DNA of 64,000 nt. Source: Flectonema sp. DT1601. Its lineage: Eukaryota > Euglenozoa > Diplonemea > Diplonemida > Diplonemidae. A program made the translations under genes and the position numbers. A model generated the notes under the pieces. The model had not been told where the DNA came from, did no database searches, and was given only the letters and a program-made list of their open reading frames with translations. Positions 10,693 to 22,900 of the stretch are shown piece after piece (the first letter of the stretch is position 1; each line of letters starts with the position of its first letter). The DNA lies in NCBI GenBank assembly GCA_964019425.1, contig OZ025780.1:1692001-1756000 (forward strand), read 5' to 3'.

Positions 10693-13600
10693 ATGAATAC
10701 ATCGTACAGAATAGGAGATGAGGTACATGGAGCAATAAGTAATCAGTGGTGGAGGGGTGTTATTATTGAAGTCAATGCGATTGAGGGAGTAGCTCGGATA
10801 CGATGGGAAGATGATACTTCGTCGGAGTTAGGATTTGTTGATATTCGGTATCCTCCACCATCAACTCATGCTGCAGTAACCCCCCAGGACAGGTTTGGGT
10901 TTAGCTCTGGTGGATTACGTTCATTGGCTATGTCAAGACAGGCAATTCAAGAAGCAACCCCCCGAGCTCCTTTGGTGAGAAAACGAGGAGCGAATAACGT
11001 CCGAAAATCAAATTCTCAACGACTTACCAAAATAGTAACTCACACTCCATCGACACAATCAAAAAACGAATACGACTTTACCTACATGAAAGTTGTTCAG
11101 CACACACTGGCAACACCAAAACCTATTTGGTACAGTTGCGCTTTCTTAACTTTAGGAGCGATCTTCTTCTTACTTCTCATGATTTTGGTACCACCTTCTG
11201 AAGACACTAAAATCTGGTGGGGAGCATGTATAGTTTTTTGCGGTGCAACGGTGTTTCAGGTTTTGTTGTTTTTGAATAACGACCGTTTGGCTAGAAAGCT
11301 TAACCAGACATACATTGGTGGAGGGAGGCTACCAGAATTAATGAAGGGAGAAGAACTGGCAGAGGTTCTAAAAAGAGCGGAGCAAAAAGTAACTCAACGA
11401 CATGCGATGTTTGATATTGTAAATACATTGAGAGAGAGAATTGTTGACACTTGGCATAATTCACCAATCATTACTAGTATTGAGAATTGTTATAAGGCTG
11501 CGGGATTCAACAAGGCAGCTGACATCATTCATGATAAATCTGAAAGTGAAATAGATTGGTATGGAAAATGGCTTCCATTACATGAAGAAATGAAAACTAA
11601 AGATGGGAAGATATTAAAAGTTGAGTTCGGTTCGAATATGAGAAAGTTATATTTTCATTTGGGAGCCGGGTACTTAAACGGAGCCATGTACGGGGCGACC
11701 CCACGACCTATTCTACACGGAAAGAGGCAATGGGTTGAAAGTTTTCAAAATAATCCAGTTGAATTCAGATTCAAAGCCCTGTCTCTCCGAATTCGACAAA
11801 CAGCCACAGAAGTTGCGCAGTTCCTGGGTGCCGATCCCGACGATACTGTCCTCCTCACGAATCAAGATACTGCATTTTCGAGTATCATAAAAAGTCTTCC
11901 ATGGGAGTGTGGTGATTGTTTATTAGCCTTTGACTTCGGAAATTCAAATACATACAGAGCAGCTCACAAATACTTGGCCACAAGCCATGGTGTATTTATT
12001 GATTTTATAGATATTGAGCTTCCTATCTCTAATAAAGATATAAAAAAACAGGTAAAAAACCATCTTAAAATTCGTAAAAACAAAGGAGAGTTACCAAAAA
12101 TTGCACATGTGCCGCATGTGACTGCGTGTACTGCTTTTGTTTTACCGATTAGAGAATTGACAGAAATATTTCACAGTTTTAATATTTCTGTGATTGTTGA
12201 TGGTAATCAAGCTGTCGGTAACATTCCTGTTGATTTGTCAAAAATAAAAAGTGATTGGTACTATGGAATGCTAAGCAGATGGTTATTCGCAGCTCCAGGA
12301 GTCAGCTTCTTAGTAACTCAACCTCACAAACAAAAAGTAACGACAACTCTAACTGTTGCTTACAATGATGGAGATGGTTACACTAGTGAGTTTGGTTATA
12401 CTGGTCTTCAAGATTGGTCAGCATATTTCTCTTGCATTGATTCGTTTGATTTTATTAATAAGATGTGTGGTGGATTCCCAACAGTATACGAGTACAATAG
12501 TAGACAAGCTGTGAGAGCTGTTCATATTCTAACTACAGGATGGAACACAGCATGCTATCAAGGATCTTCTTCAAAGTATGGCTGCATGCCAATCGTTCTA
12601 TTGCCTGGAGGAACACATTCCCAAGAATGTGATGCGTTTACCCTAACGGAATACCTGATAGCAAAGTATCAAATTACAGCTCATATTTTATCTGTTCGTT
12701 TTGATGGGCATGACATACTAGCTGTCAGATGTTGTTGTCAAATCTACACTGATGATAATGATTGGTGTAGACTGCGAGATGCTATCTTACAAATTAACCC
12801 ACCACCACATACAAACCGTGAACCTTATAAACACTTAGAAATGAGTCCTGTTTTGATCGATTATCAACCTTGTAAGGACGCAATGGGTCGTACGCTTGAT
12901 GAAATTCAAGTAATTGATGAAGAAAGTGAACAAGATGAATTAATAAATAGTATCCAGTCAGGATCGTACGGTTCAATCACCATAGTAAGACCAGAGTCCT
13001 TTAATAGTCAAGGTTTTAGGAGGGATATTTATCAACCAACATATACAAACATAGTTCATCATTTGGTACAGGTCGCACCAAAGATTCTATTAATTATTAT
13101 CCCAGCGATTCTAATGTGGTGTTCTGTGATCTTGTTTATCTGTCTACTTGGGTTTTCAAAACCTAGTGATAGTATTGATGCTTGGAAATGTTGTGTTGCT
13201 TACTTGGTAGTTGCGGTTCTGTTTGTGTCGTATGCTGATCAAGGCATCCTTAAAAAGAAGAGAAAACTTAGAAAATATCAACCATCTCCGAAAGACATTT
13301 TACTGAGGAAAGGAATGGAAAATAAAATGGCGAAGCTCGTTGATAACAGAGAAAGCCTTTTATCTCAGTCATTGACTGACTTAGTGCCTGGGAATTTAGA
13401 GGCACTTGGATCAAAAGTTTATCGTCTTGCAGGAAGAATTCCACAGGCTCATGAAGACCCGAACCGACCACTGATTGAGTGGAATACCAGATGGACATCA
13501 CTCGGAAGTAATATGAGCCTTCGACCATTCAGCTCTACCATACTAAAAGTTGCTTACGGTAGTAACGTACGACGGTTATACTTTCGTCATGAAAAAGGAT

Positions 13601-14876
13601 ATATAAACGGAGCCTCGTATGGGGCCACACCTATCCCAATTATTGAAGCGCAGTATAAGTGGATGAAAATAATTCAACAAAATCCCTGGGAATGGAGATT
13701 TAAAAATTTATTCTCCCGAGTGAGTGAAGTAGAAGCCATGATCGCTAGTGAAATTAATTCTAACCCCGCTGACACAAAGTTAATGATAAATGCTAACGCG
13801 GCTACGTCAACAGTTTTAAAAAGTATCATTTGGAAAGACACCGACAGAATATTAATATTTGACATCGATTATGATGCGACTAAGCTGGCAGTTCAGTGGC
13901 TATCAAGGAGGTTCGGAATTACCGTTTTAACTATGAAAGTCAAACTACCAATCACAGACTATGACTTGTGTAATCAGCTGGGTGACTACCTTGCAGAAAT
14001 ACGCAATCGCAATCCGGAGGAGCTTCCGTTTCTTGCTAACTTCTGTCACATCACATCGAAAACTGCATATGAGTTTCCAGTCAGGAAACTGACTAAAGTC
14101 TTTCATTCATTTGGTTGCCTTGTTATGGTTGATGGTGCCCAAGCAGTGGGTCAGACCAGTGTAGATGTTCAGTCTTATGGATGTGATTGGTATTGTGGAA
14201 CACTTCACAAATGGATGTATACTTGTCCGGTATGTCTTACTAACAAATAATAAAAAAAAAAATTCAAAAAAAAAAAAAATAATAAAAAAAAAACCCCAAA
14301 CAGGGAGTTGCATTCTTGGTATCAAGAGAGGAAAAACATCGAGAAACCAAATCACTTACTGTGACTCCAGGAGATAACTCCTTTGGAAAATTATCGTATC
14401 AAAACATATCAGAAGATGTTAGCACATGGATAACTGCATTAGACTCAAGAGATTTCGTAGATTACGTCTTTGGTGGGATTCACAGCATAAGAAACGCTCT
14501 CTCTCAACAATGTAAGGAAGTAGTTTCATTCCTACAGTCTGAATGGAACACGACTGTTTTTCAAATCGACAGTGATGGAAAAGCACATTACAACTTACTT
14601 CCTATTATCCCTTTACCAAATGGTGAGGGTGCTTCACCTTTAGATGCTTTAAAAGTTATGGCGTATCTCGCAATGAAGCATGACCTGACAGCTTTTTGTA
14701 TGGTGATTCCTATAACTAAGAATGGAACAACAACAGATACTCTCTGTATTCGATGCACAATCCAAATATGGACTGATATGGATGACTGGAAAACTCTGGC
14801 GAAAGCAGTTAAAAGCCTCGGAGGTGACTACGGATCTCTGAATATAGTAAAAGGAGCAGTTTGGATGAAGGGATGA
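10693..14876 (+). CDS. Tandem class-V aminotransferase-like membrane protein, first unit lacking the PLP lysine
   Basis: Exons 10693-14229 and 14304-14876 (intron GTATGT...ACAG, phase 0) give 1369 residues. Order: a Tudor/Agenet-like small barrel (about 1-55, with WWRGVIIEVN and ARIRWEDD); two membrane segments (about 145-200); a class-V PLP aminotransferase fold related to isopenicillin-N epimerases (about 305-700, YLNGAMYGATPRPI and VIVDGNQAVG); two more membrane segments (about 798-850); and a second such fold (about 950-1369, YINGASYGATPIPI and VMVDGAQAVG). In this family the lysine of an HKW-type motif binds PLP. The second unit keeps it (HKW, Lys1173), but the first has SRW with Arg529 in its place, so unit 1 is probably catalytically dead or changed. 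The substrate is unknown. The intron cuts just after the PLP-lysine motif of unit 2. The acceptor ends at 10659. Confidence 0.85.
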
Positions 14877-15229
14877 TTTTTGTCTCCCCTGTTTTTAAAT
14901 TAGATTATTGGTTTCCTTTTTTTTTTTTTTTTTTTTTTTTTTGTTCTCTCCTCTCAGTCTTCGGTATCTTGCTGCTCACTGACAGACCCAGCAGTTTTAT
15001 TTATTTATTTTTGGAAATTTCTTGTCTTTCTTAATCGAGTGTTTTTCCCTTTACCATTTGATGCGAGGGCAGGTTTTTCCAAAAAAAAAAAAAAAAAAAA
15101 AAAAAACAGTACCAATATTTCTTCCCTTCTTTTTTTTAAAACTTTTTGTAGTTAATTCCAGCATCAAAAGTAAGTCAAACAACGTTCAAGTGTTCCTTCA
15201 GCGACATATTTATTTTGACAGTCGTTTGA

Positions 15230-15247
15230 TACGCTGCCGCTGACAGT
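15230..15247. repeat. Short exact repeat F, copy 1
   Basis: TACGCTGCCGCTGACAGT occurs here (position 1 differs in its flank) and at 36727-36744, both in non-coding DNA. It is more GC-rich than its surroundings, and the flanks do not align. Confidence 0.45.
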
Positions 15248-15639
15248 AGTTTTTCTTCAGTCGTAAGACATTAAAAATAATAATAATAATTCAATTTACG
15301 TTCTTTTTTTTTGCCATAATTTCGCAAGACCAATATTTTAATATTTTATTCGATTTAATAAAAGTTCTCTCTGTCTCCAGGTTGAAACCTTTATTATAGT
15401 TCTATTATCACTGTCAGTTTTTTTTTTGTTGTTGTTGTTTGTTGTTGTTGGCAGGACCAGTACTTTATCGAAACTAACAAAATAACTCCTTTCGAGATTA
15501 TTTAGAGATCTCTCGAAGAATTACTTTCTCTTTGAGGAGACACTTCAAATAATACTCGGTAGCATGTTGTTAACCTTTCCCTCGTTTTTTTTTTTCAGAT
15601 TTAATTAAACGTCGATGACATGTCCCCAAATCTATTCTT

Positions 15640-15770
15640 CATTCATACCAATGATGAGAGAGAGGTGAATAGGTATATAGATTACTCTCGAAACCCCTAA
15701 ATAGTTTACTTTAAAAGGCTAATAATAATAATAATAATAAGAAGTTAAGCATCACTAAAGTTCCCTTGTG
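15640..15770. repeat. Dispersed repeat E, copy 1
   Basis: Aligns with 16455-16560: TGATGAGAGAGA, AGGTATAT, GATTACTCTCGAAACC, TAGTT, ACTTTAA, GCTAA and GCATCAC occur in the same order. This copy carries an AAT triplet expansion that the other lacks. Confidence 0.7.
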
Positions 15771-15958
15771 TTGTACAATTCGGTTGTATCTTTCCTCCCA
15801 TTTTCCCCCCGTTGTGATATAATTATGGCCTTCTCAGTTTATACTTGGTACTTTATTTTTAGGTATTTTCAAAAGTCACCCTTTCTTCGTGGTACGTAGA
15901 CTACTCTCGCTATACAGTCCAATGATTTCGTTGAGAATTTTTTTTTTTTTTTTTTTTT

Positions 15959-16080
15959 GTACCGACGTAGTCGGAGAAGAAGCTATTCAGATTGAAAGCC
16001 GTTATTTCTTGTGATCATGACTTCCGTTTGCAACAGGATTCTGTCTGCGTTCAACGAAATATAAGGCTATTCTGAATGGT
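15959..16080 (-). repeat. Structured element 1, copy 1 (SINE-like or ncRNA)
   Basis: Starts (on +) GTACCGACGTAGTCGG right after a run of about 21 T and ends GGCTATTCTGAATGGT before a T7 run. CCGAC-GTA-GTCGG is a perfect 5-bp hairpin. CTATTCAGA near the start pairs over 9 positions (one G-U) with TCTGAATGG at the end, and AGCC pairs with GGCT inside it. Read on the minus strand the element ends in a poly-A tail, hence the strand chosen here. Which strand is transcribed is not known. Confidence 0.75.
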
Positions 16081-16397
16081 TTTTTTAAAGTGTGTTTGCT
16101 GGCGAGTCCTTTTCGGTTTATAGAACATCTTCTCTCCGAGTTATGGTTTTGTTGGTGGAGGTAGCAGTGAGAAGAAAACATTTGATTTCTTTTTAGTGTC
16201 TTTGACACCTTTTCCTTGATTTATATTAAGTTTTAATTTTTTATTTTTTTTTTTTATTGTTTCAGCGCTCTGTAATTGGCGACAGACAATCGAACGGTTT
16301 TCTTTTCCCCCCTCCTTTTCACTATTAGTGAGCTACGAACTAGTAACAGCAAAAAATATGTTTTTTTTATTTATGAACATGAAACTCAAAGTAACTA

Positions 16398-16422
16398 CAT
16401 TCCAGTCCTGCAAACTGGAATG
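16398..16422. other. Perfect 9-bp hairpin
   Basis: CATTCCAGT, a 7-nt loop, then ACTGGAATG. A related weaker hairpin (TTCCAG ... CTGGAA followed by TGAC) lies at 24251-24269. Function unknown. Confidence 0.4.
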
Positions 16423-16454
16423 ACTCAGTCTCAGCATTTGACTGACTTACTTCT

Positions 16455-16560
16455 ACACCATACTGATGAGAGAGAATAGAGGTAAGAGGTATATGGATTA
16501 CTCTCGAAACCTAATAGTTACTTTAATATGCTAAGTTGCGCATCACCCTTAGTCACTGTA
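16455..16560. repeat. Dispersed repeat E, copy 2
   Basis: Second copy of the 15640-15770 repeat about 800 bp downstream, same orientation. GATTACTCTCGAAACC is kept exactly. Confidence 0.7.
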
Positions 16561-16910
16561 TTTAAAACTAATGTTAAATTATCTTTATGTTTTTATGATA
16601 CAACACAGTTGTAATTTTTACAAAATCGAACATACATCCCCCTCCTTTTTTTTCCCTCAACCAAAAACCCGTTGGAAACTAGTTGTTAAAATCTACGATG
16701 TGCGAGAATTCAATTTCCTCACAATCTGGTTTCCTTTGGTCAGCTTGGTTTTGATTTCGTTATATCGTTTTTTTACCACAAAAAAAAAAAAATAAACAAA
16801 ACTATATTTCAGAATATTTCTCAAAATTATATAATTTTTAAGTTGTTTAATAATGCTAGACTGGAACTGCCTGTCTGCGGTGGTAGCGAGTGTTCGTGTT
16901 ACGCTTTCAA

Positions 16911-17030
16911 TGATGTGAAAGCATGGCCTAATAACGATCCTTTGGTCTCGCTCCATGTTCAAGGGATGAAGCCGGAGGTGACAGAAATATTACCACAGGG
17001 ATAACTGGCTTATCGTTCATAGCGACGCTG
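16911..17030 (+). rRNA. Fragment of large-subunit rRNA (domain V), probably a pseudogene piece
   Basis: The stretch reads GTGAAAGCATGGCC, ACGATCCTTTGGTC, GGAGGTGACAGAAATATTACC, ACAGGGATAACTGGCTT and CGTTCATAGCGACG. From memory this is the order of the nuclear LSU rRNA near the peptidyl-transferase centre. Compared with the conserved gene, about 14 bases normally between AACTGGCTT and CGTTCATAGCGAC (TGTGGCAGTCAAG in yeast) are missing, and the sequence downstream does not continue the rRNA. It is therefore most likely an isolated, broken genomic copy. A genuine discontinuous rRNA piece is less likely, because the missing bases belong to the conserved core. Confidence 0.75.
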
Positions 17031-17164
17031 GGATAAGTGGCTCCGTCAACTTACTTTCTCATTATGCATTATGAATTATCAGTTTTTTTTTTTTTTTTTT
17101 TTTTGTAATCACCACGTTCGTATTTTATTGTTTTCCCTCTTTTTTCTTTTCCCCTGTTTTTCTC

Positions 17165-17258
17165 TAAAGTACAATATTCTTCAGTCGAGTATTTTGATAT
17201 TAATTTTGTTTTAATACCTAAAAATTGTTATTGTTTTTCCGTTGTCAAAAGTTGCACC
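17165..17258. repeat. Dispersed repeat D, copy 1
   Basis: TTCAGTCGAGTATTTTGATATT ... TTGTTATTGTTTTT ... GTTGTCAAAAGTT matches 17386-17512 and 36315-36483 in order and spacing. Confidence 0.6.
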
Positions 17259-17385
17259 CCTATTTTCTATAACAAATAGGTAAATGTGCGATTTTTGATT
17301 TCTGGAAAGGTCATGTCTTCGTTGTTTCGTCTATTGTGTTTTGACACTGGTATGAATAGCTCTCCCCTTTTTTCTGGTATATCTT

Positions 17386-17512
17386 CTGGTCAATAAGACA
17401 AAAAAAAATATATTTCTTTTTTCTTTTTTTCTAAACAACTGCAAATAGTTTCAGTCAAGTACTTGATATTTATTTGCCTAAAGTTGTTGCTGTTTTTACA
17501 TTGTCAACGTTT
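17386..17512. repeat. Dispersed repeat D, copy 2
   Basis: Contains CAATAAGACAAAAA, CAACTGCAAA, TTTCAGTCAAGTACTTGATA, GTTGCTGTTTTTA and TTGTCAACGTTTC. The first two motifs are shared with the copy near 36.3 kb, the later ones with both other copies. Confidence 0.6.
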
Positions 17513-18236
17513 CTCCTCCTCCTTTTTTATTTCCCCATCCTTTTTTTGTGTAGTTGAACCTTATAGTCTTTTGCTCCAATATATATATCGGAGTCCATCA
17601 TTCGAGTAGCCTCTTGACGACATCGATTAAAAAAAAAAAAAAAAAGTAATTTTTTCTTTTTTAAAGTCCTAGTCACAAGATTGCATAAGATTTTTTTTTT
17701 TTTTTTTTTTTTCCATCTCTGAGACATGTTTTTCGAGCGAAAGAGAATTTGTGGCAGCGTAACAACGTTAGCAACCTTTACTATATAGGCTTGTTTCCAG
17801 TTGTGCGCAAATGAAATATGGCACAACAATGTTGACACCTTATCTGTAGACGCCATTGCTTTTTTTCTTTTTTTTTTTTTTTTTTGAATATGGAAAAAGA
17901 AAGTACTTAGTCTTTCAAGTAGTTATTTAATAGTGTTCGTTGTAGTTTTGTAACGCACCAACAACAAAAAAAAAAAAGAAATTCATTATATGAAAAAAAA
18001 GGAAAATACAACGCACGTGGGGATAACTGATACCTGTGTGTTCTTCCTTTGACAACTGGGAGGAAAAAAAAAAAAAAAATATCCGAAGACCACATTAAGA
18101 CTCATGTAGAAGTACTTGTCTATAATGCTCCATCTGTTTCGTGAATGTTGATTTTATTTTTTTTCTACGTTTATCTCTCTTCTCTACAGGAGTGCCATCT
18201 TACACTAATTATTTACACACATCGAAATGACAATTA

Positions 18237-19905
18237 ATGAGGTGTTTCACATCACAATCAATTCGTCACCAGAGTTTCATCGCTTTGGTTTTTATTTGTT
18301 GTGTTAGCATACTGCTTGTCGTATTGTCTTTTCGTGAAATTCAGCTACTGCGAGGGAGAGGGAGAGAACATGTTTCGATAAAAGAAGAGTTCAGGAATCT
18401 GGATGATGATTTGAGTGTGTTTTCAGCATCCACAATGAGACGTTGGGACAATTTAACGTCAACCGTGTCATCCATTGCAACGACAGAGAGCTATTTGAGG
18501 AAATTGGGAAGTTTTCCAAAAATGTGTGGCAAGAGTGCACCTATTATTCTAAGATCCAGTTCAGTCGAAGAAAAAAAACCCGTAGTCCACGTAGGCAAAG
18601 GAAGTAATGCGGCAGCGCAATACCTACTTACTGGTGAGGGTTGGTATCAATATTTGCGAATAATTGAAAATAAAAATCCGTCAAAGTGGAATTTATTTTA
18701 TTCAACAAAAAAACGAACCGCTCAGCAGTTGGCAGTACCTCCAGTGGTGACACCACGTGAGCTGAACATGTCTAAAAACTGGCCTGTCTGGTCTCAAGGA
18801 GGACATGATAAGGGAAACTGGCACGTCTCTTGGGATGGTTCTAACCGTCTGCCGAATATCATTTTACCATCGCCACCTCTTTGGTTTCTTACTATTAAAG
18901 ATGCATTCATATTTGACTATTCGGTAGCGACTTGTTCATATGTCTTAACGTCTGGGGGATGTGTAGTTCCAAAATTTGGGTTCCTTCCAACGGTGTCATA
19001 CCAAAAGGGTTTGTTTCCCTCTTCTTTTTTTTTTAATAATAAAATTTTTTTTCCACGAAAAAAAAAAAAAAAATAATAATTATATTGAAACAAAAACAGT
19101 TGCTCTGTTTTGTGATGGTTGGTGTGGCGGTTATTTCCATTTTGTATTTGAGCACCTCCCACGGATTGCTTTAATAATAGACATTCTCAACAAGAACCCT
19201 GAGATTAAAATTACTTTACCAATCCTGGGAGGGAAAAAACCAGGATTCCCGATACACGCAGTGCAATATTTAGTTGACGTATTTAAAATACAAAGAAACA
19301 GACTCATTGATGGTAGTAAATCGATCCATAGCACCCTCACTCTACTTCCAATGCCAATGCCATGCGGGAATATGTATCGTAATGCGCTGTTACATTTGAG
19401 AAAAATAGTTTATAATGAATTGAAGTTAAGTGAAGTTAGGGAGAACAAGTTGTTTAAGATTATTTTAGCTGAGAGAAATCACTCACGGATGCCGATAAAC
19501 TGGTCTGAAATCGTCTTAGCAATTAAAAATATATCCGAAATAGAATTGGTGATTACACAACCTAACTTATCAGTATCTGATCAAATTAAATTATTCCATT
19601 CTGCTGATATAGTCATTGGTCCACACGGTGCAAATCTCGCCAACACGATTTGGATGCTACCATCATCAACTGTTCTAGAACTACACTCATACCATTATGG
19701 AAATATGTGTTATTACAAAGCAGGTCAACAAATTGGGATCAAGTGGAGATTTGCCCTTCATATGAAAGAAAAAGAATCAACCAATTATACAATACCAGTA
19801 GATGATGTAATGTTTCATATTAACGATGCTATGAATATATTTTTTTTAAAAAATTATTTTTCCCATTCGGGAAGAGCCAATCACCCTATGCAAGTGATTC
19901 TTTAA
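18237..19905 (+). CDS. Glycosyltransferase family 61 (DUF563/EOGT-like), type II membrane protein
   Basis: Exons 18237-19008 and 19100-19905 are joined in phase 1 across a 91-nt intron (GTTTGT...ACAG), giving 525 residues. An N-terminal signal anchor (FIALVFICCVSILLVVLSF) suggests a Golgi/ER type II enzyme with a lumenal catalytic domain. Exon 2 holds the GT61 hallmarks: HFVFEHLPR, ILAERNHSR, ADIVIGPHGANLANTIWML and VLELHSYHYGNMCYY. Family members transfer xylose, arabinose or GlcNAc to proteins or polysaccharides; the donor and acceptor here cannot be told. An earlier out-of-frame ATG at 18226 lies only 11 bases upstream and soon terminates, so the second ATG is taken. The acceptor ends at 18189. 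The gap to the next gene is 87 bases. Confidence 0.88.
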
Positions 19906-19992
19906 CTCTATTGTACTTCACTATGAATTATTAAACAAGATCAATGTCACAATTATGTATTTTTTATATTCTAATTCAGGTAGATCATCACA

Positions 19993-22900
19993 ATGAAGAT
20001 TACCGGCTTATCGGATGAAGTGTTGAGCAGCAGTTGGTTCATTGAAAGCCACAGCGCTACATCTGAAGACACATTTACAATTGTTTTAAAAGAGGGAGTA
20101 GATGAGCTGAAATCGGCTGAAATGATTTGCCGTGAAGGAGGGGTATTAAAATATCAACCGATCAAAGAAAGAGAATCCCCAACAGGTAACATGAGCTACA
20201 TAGCAGTCAGAGCTATTGCGATGGATGACGGAGTTGTTTCCATTCCGGAGATCGATGGGATTTCGTTTAGTGAAATAATCAAAACCGATGAAGGCAATTC
20301 AAGCATTTGTGTAATTGGTGGTATCGACTTGTCATTAGAACAGTGGGTTGAGATTCGTTTAAAACTAGTAAAAAGCAATTCTTATTTTATAACATCGAAA
20401 TCACATCGGTGTTTTAGACTGCCAACTCATGGAGTTTACAGCAGTAAGACACCAGCTGTTTTACGACCAATTCCGTTATCCGGAAGACCAATTGAAGAAC
20501 ATATTTACCACTTGTCATATCATCTGGCTGCTTCACTTGTAATTAACAACATAGACGCCACTAACACTGAAAATAAAAATATTCAGGGGGGTATCGGCGA
20601 CTCGAGGTTCACAGTTATTACAATGATTAGTCCAAATATAAAATGCAAATCATGCACGACTGCAATAAATAGATCTCTGAGTAAGAATTTAAAATTGACT
20701 CCGATGGTTGACTTTACTCAGGTTCTTGATAAAAAATGTTTATATGTAGCAATAAGACACGATAAATCATCTACTTCTGATGATAGAGAGGCTGAAATTA
20801 GAAAATTAATATCGGAGGTAGAATCTCAACTAACGGAACTAAACTTAGCAGCAGAACAAATTGATACAGTCGAGGTTATTATTAGTGAGAATGATAGAGA
20901 ATTGGATGAAATATGTAACAAAGGTTATCAAGAAAAGATAGCAGAACCATCTTATGAATTTAACATTCCGACTGTTGGAGAAACCATTCAGGCAGATCAA
21001 GAAACTGAAATCGCATCTCCGCCACCGGTTTGTGAAATCGAAGAGTTTTCTTTTGTTGTAAAAGGAATGACATGTGCTGCTTGTGCATTGGAAATAGAGC
21101 ATCACTTTGAGGACCACTTCGAAGATGTTCAAAAAGTTGCTGTTAACTTCGCGATATCGAACGCGAAAATAACTGTAAAAAAGAATGAATACACTCCTCA
21201 GCAATTATCTCAGATTATTAACGGGCTTGGGTTTACAGCCATAGCAATCTCTTCTAACGATGAGGCATCAAGGGACCTACTTAGAAAATCACTGAGCAAT
21301 GAAGATGACATCATTCAAAAACGTCGTGCAGCATACAGCAGTATGGCATTTTCAGTTCCACTTCTGTTTTTGATCCTGATACTTTCGCACATTGATATGG
21401 TTCACAAAGTGTTATCAACTAAAGTATTATGTGACGTTACCGTGTTACCACTTATCGAAATAGCAGTCTCAACACCTGTTGTGTTTTATTGGGGTTCTCC
21501 ATTTTTCATAAAAACAAAAATCGCACTCAGCAACAAAACATTCACCATGGACGTGTTGGTGACATTGGGAGTGTCGACCGCATATTTTTCTTCATTGGGA
21601 ATGCTTATAGCCGCATTGCGTAATAATAGTGATAAAAAATACCACTATGGATTTCATACTGCTGCTTCATTGATTGCTTTTATGTTGTTAGGGAAGTATA
21701 TTGAACAAAGGGCTAAGTCGAAAACAACATCAGCATTGCTTCACTTAATGGATTTACAACCGTCAGTTGCAGCTGTATTAGTGCCTGAATGGTTATCAAT
21801 TCCAATAAAACAAATTGTTAAAGGAGACTCAGTGAAAGTATCAGGTTTAACTAACGTACCAACAACATCAATCGTTGAATCTGGTGAGCTTCAAGATAAT
21901 AACGGAAAGATATTTCGAAAAGGAGCTATTGTTGAAGAAGGAACAATAATAAAGCAACCCTGCACAGTAGTTCTAACATCAACAGCCAATGGTACTATTG
22001 ATGGCAAGGCTGAGGTACTACGAGGTGAATACATGGAACAACCTGTCTCAGAAGTACAAAAAGGTGACTTCGTCAGAGTCACTGCCGGAGGATCAATTCC
22101 TGTTGATGGAGAAGTAAAATCTGGAGAAATGGCAGTCGATGAAAGTATGCTCACAGGCGAATCAATACCTGTACCAAAAACTGTATCTGATAAAGTAGCA
22201 GGTGGTAGTTTATGCAAAGATGGCTCAGCAGTCGTTAGAGTCACTGCCGTTGGAGCAGACTCATGCGTCTCTCAAATTATTGCACTCGTCAGCAATGCTC
22301 AAACATCTAAAGCACCTATTCAGAAGTATGCCGACAGGGTTGCTGGGGTATTTGTCCCAGCTGTAATTATCTATTCTGCTGTTGTTTTTACTATTTGGTT
22401 TCTTCTTGGAGTGACTGAAACATATCCTGAACACTGCAAGAAGGATGATATCTGTATCAGCCTTGCGATGAATTTCCTTATTGCAACCTTAGTCATTGCA
22501 TGTCCATGTGCGATGGGACTCGCTACACCAACAGCGGTAATGGTTGGAACTGGTATCGGTGCGAAGAATGGAATATTTATAAAAGGAGGAGACATCCTTG
22601 AGCAAGCACACCATTGCAACACCGTTATATTTGATAAGACGGGTACATTATCTAGTGGGGATATCTCAGTTATAGAGTGTCAACACAGTTGTTCAACTCC
22701 TCCTCAAATTCACTTGGCTGCAATTAGAGAAGTGGAAGATCAGTCATCGCACCCAATAGCAATATCAATTAACCACTTCATCGGTGACGTGGGTGAAAAA
22801 CCAACCGTCGACAACCATAAAACGATACCTGGAAAGGGTGTGACAGCTACTGCTAATAATTTCGTAGTTAAGATTGGTTCTTATGCTTGGTTTAAACCTG

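Larger units (their letters stand above)
14877..18236. other. 3.4 kb repeat-rich non-coding stretch
   Basis: No protein gene is supported. It holds a hairpin element copy (15959-16080), repeats D, E and F, a perfect 9-bp hairpin at 16398-16422, a fragment of LSU rRNA (about 16911-17030), AAT triplet runs (about 15721-15740) and many T/A runs. The TCTCTCTTCTCTACAG acceptor ending at 18189 serves the next gene. Confidence 0.65.
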
